Source: an uncultured Collinsella sp. (GTDB taxonomy: Bacteria; Actinomycetota; Coriobacteriia; Coriobacteriales; Coriobacteriaceae). From it: a stretch of 40,602 nucleotides of DNA. The translations under genes were made by a program, and so were the position numbers. Below the pieces are notes generated by a model. That model did not search any database. It was not told where the DNA came from and saw only the letters and a list, made by a program, of their open reading frames with translations. Shown here one piece after another: positions 37,675 to 40,602 of this stretch (position 1 is the stretch's first letter; each line of letters begins with the position of its first letter). The stretch covers positions 1 to 40,602 of the forward strand of contig UQLI01000020.1 of the NCBI GenBank assembly GCA_900541715.1. The letters run 5' to 3'.

Positions 37675-40422
37675 GTGGCAGACGATATCAACAATAACGA
37701 GGGTATGGGCGAGGCCGGCGATGCCGGTATGCCCGATGATCTGAAGCGCCTGCTTGCCCGCGCCGAGCAGGGCGAGGACGGCGACCCCGATGCCTACAAC
37801 CCCGATGCCGACGAGGACGAGGAAGAGGATGACGACGGCGAGCTCGAGGAGAGCTTTGGCGAAGTCGACCGCGGCGCCTCCGCAGGCGAGGATATCAACG
37901 GCGGCCAGCTCCAGATTTCGGAGTTCGGCCGCGAGATGAAGCAGTCGTTCATCGAGTACTCGATGTCGGTCATCACCGCCCGCGCCCTGCCGGACGTACG
38001 CGATGGCTTAAAGCCGGTGCACCGTCGCATCCTGTACGCGATGAACGAGAGCGGCATCTACCCCAACCGCCCGCACAAGAAGTCCGCCTGGACGGTCGGC
38101 GAAGTTATCGGTAAGTACCATCCGCACGGTGACTCCGCGGTCTACGAGGCCATGGTTCGTCTGGCGCAGTGGTTCTCCATGCGTACGCCGCTCATCGACG
38201 GCCACGGCAACTTCGGCAACATCGACGGCGACGGCGCGGCAGCCATGCGTTACACCGAGAGTCGCCTGGCCAAGCCCGCCATGGAACTGCTGCGTGACTT
38301 GCAGAAGGATACCGTCGACTGGCAGCCCAACTACGACGAATCGCTCGCCGAGCCCGTGGCGCTGCCCGCGCGCTTCCCCAACCTGCTGGTCAACGGCAGC
38401 CAGGGCATCGCCGTCGGCATGGCCACCAACATCGCCCCGCATAACCTCACCGAGGCGATCGAGGCCACCTGCCACCTGATCGACAACCCCGACGCCACCG
38501 TCGACGAGCTCATGCAAATCATGCCCGGTCCGGACTTTCCCACCGGCGCTATCATCATGGGCAGCGCCGGCATTAAGCAGAGCTACGAGACCGGCCGCGG
38601 CTCCATTACCGTGCGTGCCAAGGCGCATGTGGAGTCCACCAAGACCGGCCGCAGCCGCCTGGTCTTTACCGAGATTCCCTACATGGTCAACAAGGGCACC
38701 CTGCAGGAGAAGATCGCCCAGCTCGTCAACGACAAGCGCATCGAAGGCATCTCGGACATGCGCGACGAGTCCAACCAGAAGGGCATCCGTCTGGTCATCG
38801 AGCTCAAGAAGGGTGTCATTCCGCAGGTCGTGCTCAACAACCTGTACAAGTACACCTCGCTGCAGACGACCTTTGGCGCCAACAACCTGGCACTCGTCAA
38901 CGGCGTGCCTAAATGCCTAAGCCTGCGCGAGATGTTGCAGCACTACATCGACCACCAGGTCGACGTCGTCACCCGCCGCACCCGCTTCGACCTTAAGAAG
39001 GCCCAGGCGCGTGCCCACATCCTCGAGGGCTACTTGATGGCTCTCGACCATATCGACGAGGTCATCAGCATCATCCGCTCTTCGCAGACCGATTCCGAGG
39101 CCAGCAGCCGCCTGATCGAGCGCTTTGGCTTTACGCCCGAGCAGACCACGGCCATCCTCGAGATGAAGCTGCGCCGCCTGACCGGTCTGGAGCGTGACAA
39201 GATTCAGGAAGAGCTGGACGGCCTGCGCCGCGCCATCGCCTACTACGAGGACCTGCTGGCGCACGAGGAGAAGATCCTGGGTGTCATCAAGGAGGAGATG
39301 CGCGAGATCTCCAAGAAGTTTGGCGACAAGCGCCGCACCGAGATCAGCCAGGTTGAGAAGGACCTGGATGTCGAGGACCTCATCGCCGACGAGGATATGG
39401 TCGTGACCATCACCCACACCGGCTACGTTAAGCGTATCCCGGTTGCCGCCTACCGCGCCCAAAAGCGCGGCGGCAAGGGCGTGTCGGGCGTCAACCTCAA
39501 AGAGGACGATGTCATCGACGAGATGTTCATCGCGTCCACGCACGAGTACGTGCTGTTCTTCTCGAGCAAGGGCAAGGTCTATCGCCTGAAGGTGCACGAG
39601 CTGCCGGTAGGTACGCGCCAGGCACGCGGTACCGCGATCGTCAACTTGCTGCCTTTCGAGGAGGGCGAGAAGATCGCGAGCGTCATCAGCTGCCGCGAGT
39701 TCCCTACCGACGAGTTCCTGATGTTTGCCACCAAGAGCGGCATGGTCAAGAAGACCGTGATGAGCGCATATGATCGCAGCCGCCGTGATGGCCTGATCGC
39801 TATCAACCTGCGTGACGACGACGCGCTGCTGAACGTGCGCCGCGTGCGCGAGGGCGACAAGATTATCCTAGCCACCACCGCGGGCAAGGCGATCATGTTC
39901 TCCGAGGAGCAGGTGCGCGCCACCGGCCGCGATACCAGCGGCGTTCGCGGTATTGGTATGAAGGACGGCGTGAGCGTTCTGGGCATGGAAGTCACTAACG
40001 GCAACGGCGATCTGTTCGTCATCACCGAGCGCGGCTACGGCAAGCGCACGCCGGTCGCGGACTACCCGGAGCAGAATCGCGGCGGCCAGGGCGTCTACAC
40101 CATCCAGATGACCGAGCGCAAGGGCAACCTCGCGGCCATGAAGACGGTGGGCCCGCAGCACGAGCTGTTCATCGTGACGGAGGGCGCGACGGTCATTCGC
40201 GTCAAGACCGACGAGATCAGTCAGACCGGCCGTGCCACCCAGGGCGTCAAGATGATGACCGTCGACGACAACGACCGCGTATGCGCCGTAGCCCGCATGA
40301 CAGCCGCCAAAGAAAAGCCCGAAGGCGAAGGCGCTGAGGATGCAACTGCGACTAGCACCGAGGAAGCCCCCGTCGACCTAGGCGACGGCAACGACATGCC
40401 AGAGGATCTCCTAGACGAGTAA
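37675..40422 (+). CDS. gyrA: DNA gyrase subunit A
   Basis: The DNA-cleaving subunit of gyrase, 915 residues. About 80 extra acidic residues (ADEDEEEDDDGELEE near 45-59) precede the usual start of the conserved core (EMKQSFIEYSMSV). The quinolone-resistance region reads HGDSAVYEAMVRLAQ with Ser154 and Glu158, the unmutated Gram-positive type. The active-site Tyr is Y193 (AAAMRYTESR). The GyrA-box is QKRGGKG (596-602) instead of QRRGGKG, which keeps it a gyrase rather than topoisomerase IV. The tail is acidic. GGAGG lies four bases before the GTG start. Confidence 0.98.
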   Translation: MADDINNNEGMGEAGDAGMPDDLKRLLARAEQGEDGDPDAYNPDADEDEEEDDDGELEESFGEVDRGASAGEDINGGQLQISEFGREMKQSFIEYSMSVITARALPDVRDGLKPVHRRILYAMNESGIYPNRPHKKSAWTVGEVIGKYHPHGDSAVYEAMVRLAQWFSMRTPLIDGHGNFGNIDGDGAAAMRYTESRLAKPAMELLRDLQKDTVDWQPNYDESLAEPVALPARFPNLLVNGSQGIAVGMATNIAPHNLTEAIEATCHLIDNPDATVDELMQIMPGPDFPTGAIIMGSAGIKQSYETGRGSITVRAKAHVESTKTGRSRLVFTEIPYMVNKGTLQEKIAQLVNDKRIEGISDMRDESNQKGIRLVIELKKGVIPQVVLNNLYKYTSLQTTFGANNLALVNGVPKCLSLREMLQHYIDHQVDVVTRRTRFDLKKAQARAHILEGYLMALDHIDEVISIIRSSQTDSEASSRLIERFGFTPEQTTAILEMKLRRLTGLERDKIQEELDGLRRAIAYYEDLLAHEEKILGVIKEEMREISKKFGDKRRTEISQVEKDLDVEDLIADEDMVVTITHTGYVKRIPVAAYRAQKRGGKGVSGVNLKEDDVIDEMFIASTHEYVLFFSSKGKVYRLKVHELPVGTRQARGTAIVNLLPFEEGEKIASVISCREFPTDEFLMFATKSGMVKKTVMSAYDRSRRDGLIAINLRDDDALLNVRRVREGDKIILATTAGKAIMFSEEQVRATGRDTSGVRGIGMKDGVSVLGMEVTNGNGDLFVITERGYGKRTPVADYPEQNRGGQGVYTIQMTERKGNLAAMKTVGPQHELFIVTEGATVIRVKTDEISQTGRATQGVKMMTVDDNDRVCAVARMTAAKEKPEGEGAEDATATSTEEAPVDLGDGNDMPEDLLDE

Positions 40423-40463
40423 GTAGCCCTCTCTGGTTGAAAACTATCAGCCCCCTTATATCG

Positions 40464-40496
40464 GCGGTCGGCGCACTGCGCGCCGACCGCTTTTTT
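40464..40496 (+). terminator. terminator of gyrBA
   Basis: GCGGTCGGCGC pairs with GCGCCGACCGC around a five-base loop, followed by six T. Confidence 0.93.
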
Positions 40497-40567
40497 GAAA
40501 ACCTTGGGACCCCATGGCCGCTGGGCTGGCGAGTTGGGTTTGGTTTGTCGCGAGTTCCGCACGCAAA

Positions 40568-40590
40568 GAAGGCCACTTAATGTGGCCTTC
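40568..40590. terminator. hairpin at the right edge
   Basis: GAAGGCCAC pairs with GTGGCCTTC around TTAAT. The flanking T-run is weak, and the gene it belongs to would lie beyond the window. Confidence 0.4.
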
Positions 40591-40602
40591 GTCTTGCGCA
40601 GG

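Overview
The window is a GC-rich chromosomal segment spanning the replication origin of a high-GC Gram-positive bacterium. Gene content and style (parAB-rsmG-jag-yidC-yidD-rnpA-rpmH facing dnaA-dnaN-recF-DciA-gyrB-gyrA, paired WYL regulators, an LPXTG thioester adhesin, an M29 aminopeptidase, a TSCPD protein) suggest Coriobacteriia, most likely Collinsella or a close relative. This placement is inference from gene content; no search was run.

Left arm, positions 1 to about 29,100. A possible truncated reading frame at the left edge is followed by tRNA-Lys(UUU) and a minus-strand series: M29 aminopeptidase, a basic two-helix membrane protein coupled to purC, an OmpR-type response regulator with its histidine kinase, a Tat-type lipoprotein coupled to a TSCPD protein, purB, and tRNA-Gly(CCC). 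Both tRNA genes are flanked on their 3' side by unusual modular repeats made of tRNA 3'-end copies, TTC-loop palindromes, T-arm palindromes and terminator hairpins. A plus-strand cell-wall-anchored adhesin follows. Next come a small membrane protein and a very large membrane protein whose M28-peptidase-like fold is split by a roughly 660-residue acidic insert. A PafB/PafC-like WYL pair converges on a DnaQ-exonuclease/DinG-helicase fusion, which overlaps ddl. rlmN is divergent from ddl.

Origin region, about 23,860 to 32,760. parB and parA lie below three perfect parS sites spaced exactly 39 bp apart, next to rsmG. jag, yidC, yidD, rnpA and rpmH all run leftward. From about 29,300 everything runs rightward: a GHKL-type ATPase with a Gln/Pro/Tyr-rich linker and a C-terminal winged helix, dnaA, dnaN, recF, a DciA-like gene, gyrB and gyrA. 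The change of gene direction, clusters of non-consensus DnaA-box-like 9-mers (TTTTCAACA type) on both sides of the ATPase-dnaA pair, and an AT-rich stretch with DnaA-trio-like triplets before dnaN together mark a probable bipartite oriC. The DnaA recognition helix reads NRNHST instead of the usual GRDHTT, which may match the altered boxes.

The strongest candidates for undescribed biology are the tRNA-T-arm-derived repeats, the ATPase upstream of dnaA, the altered DnaA/box pair, and the split M28-like membrane protein with repeated Thr-x-x-Phe motifs.
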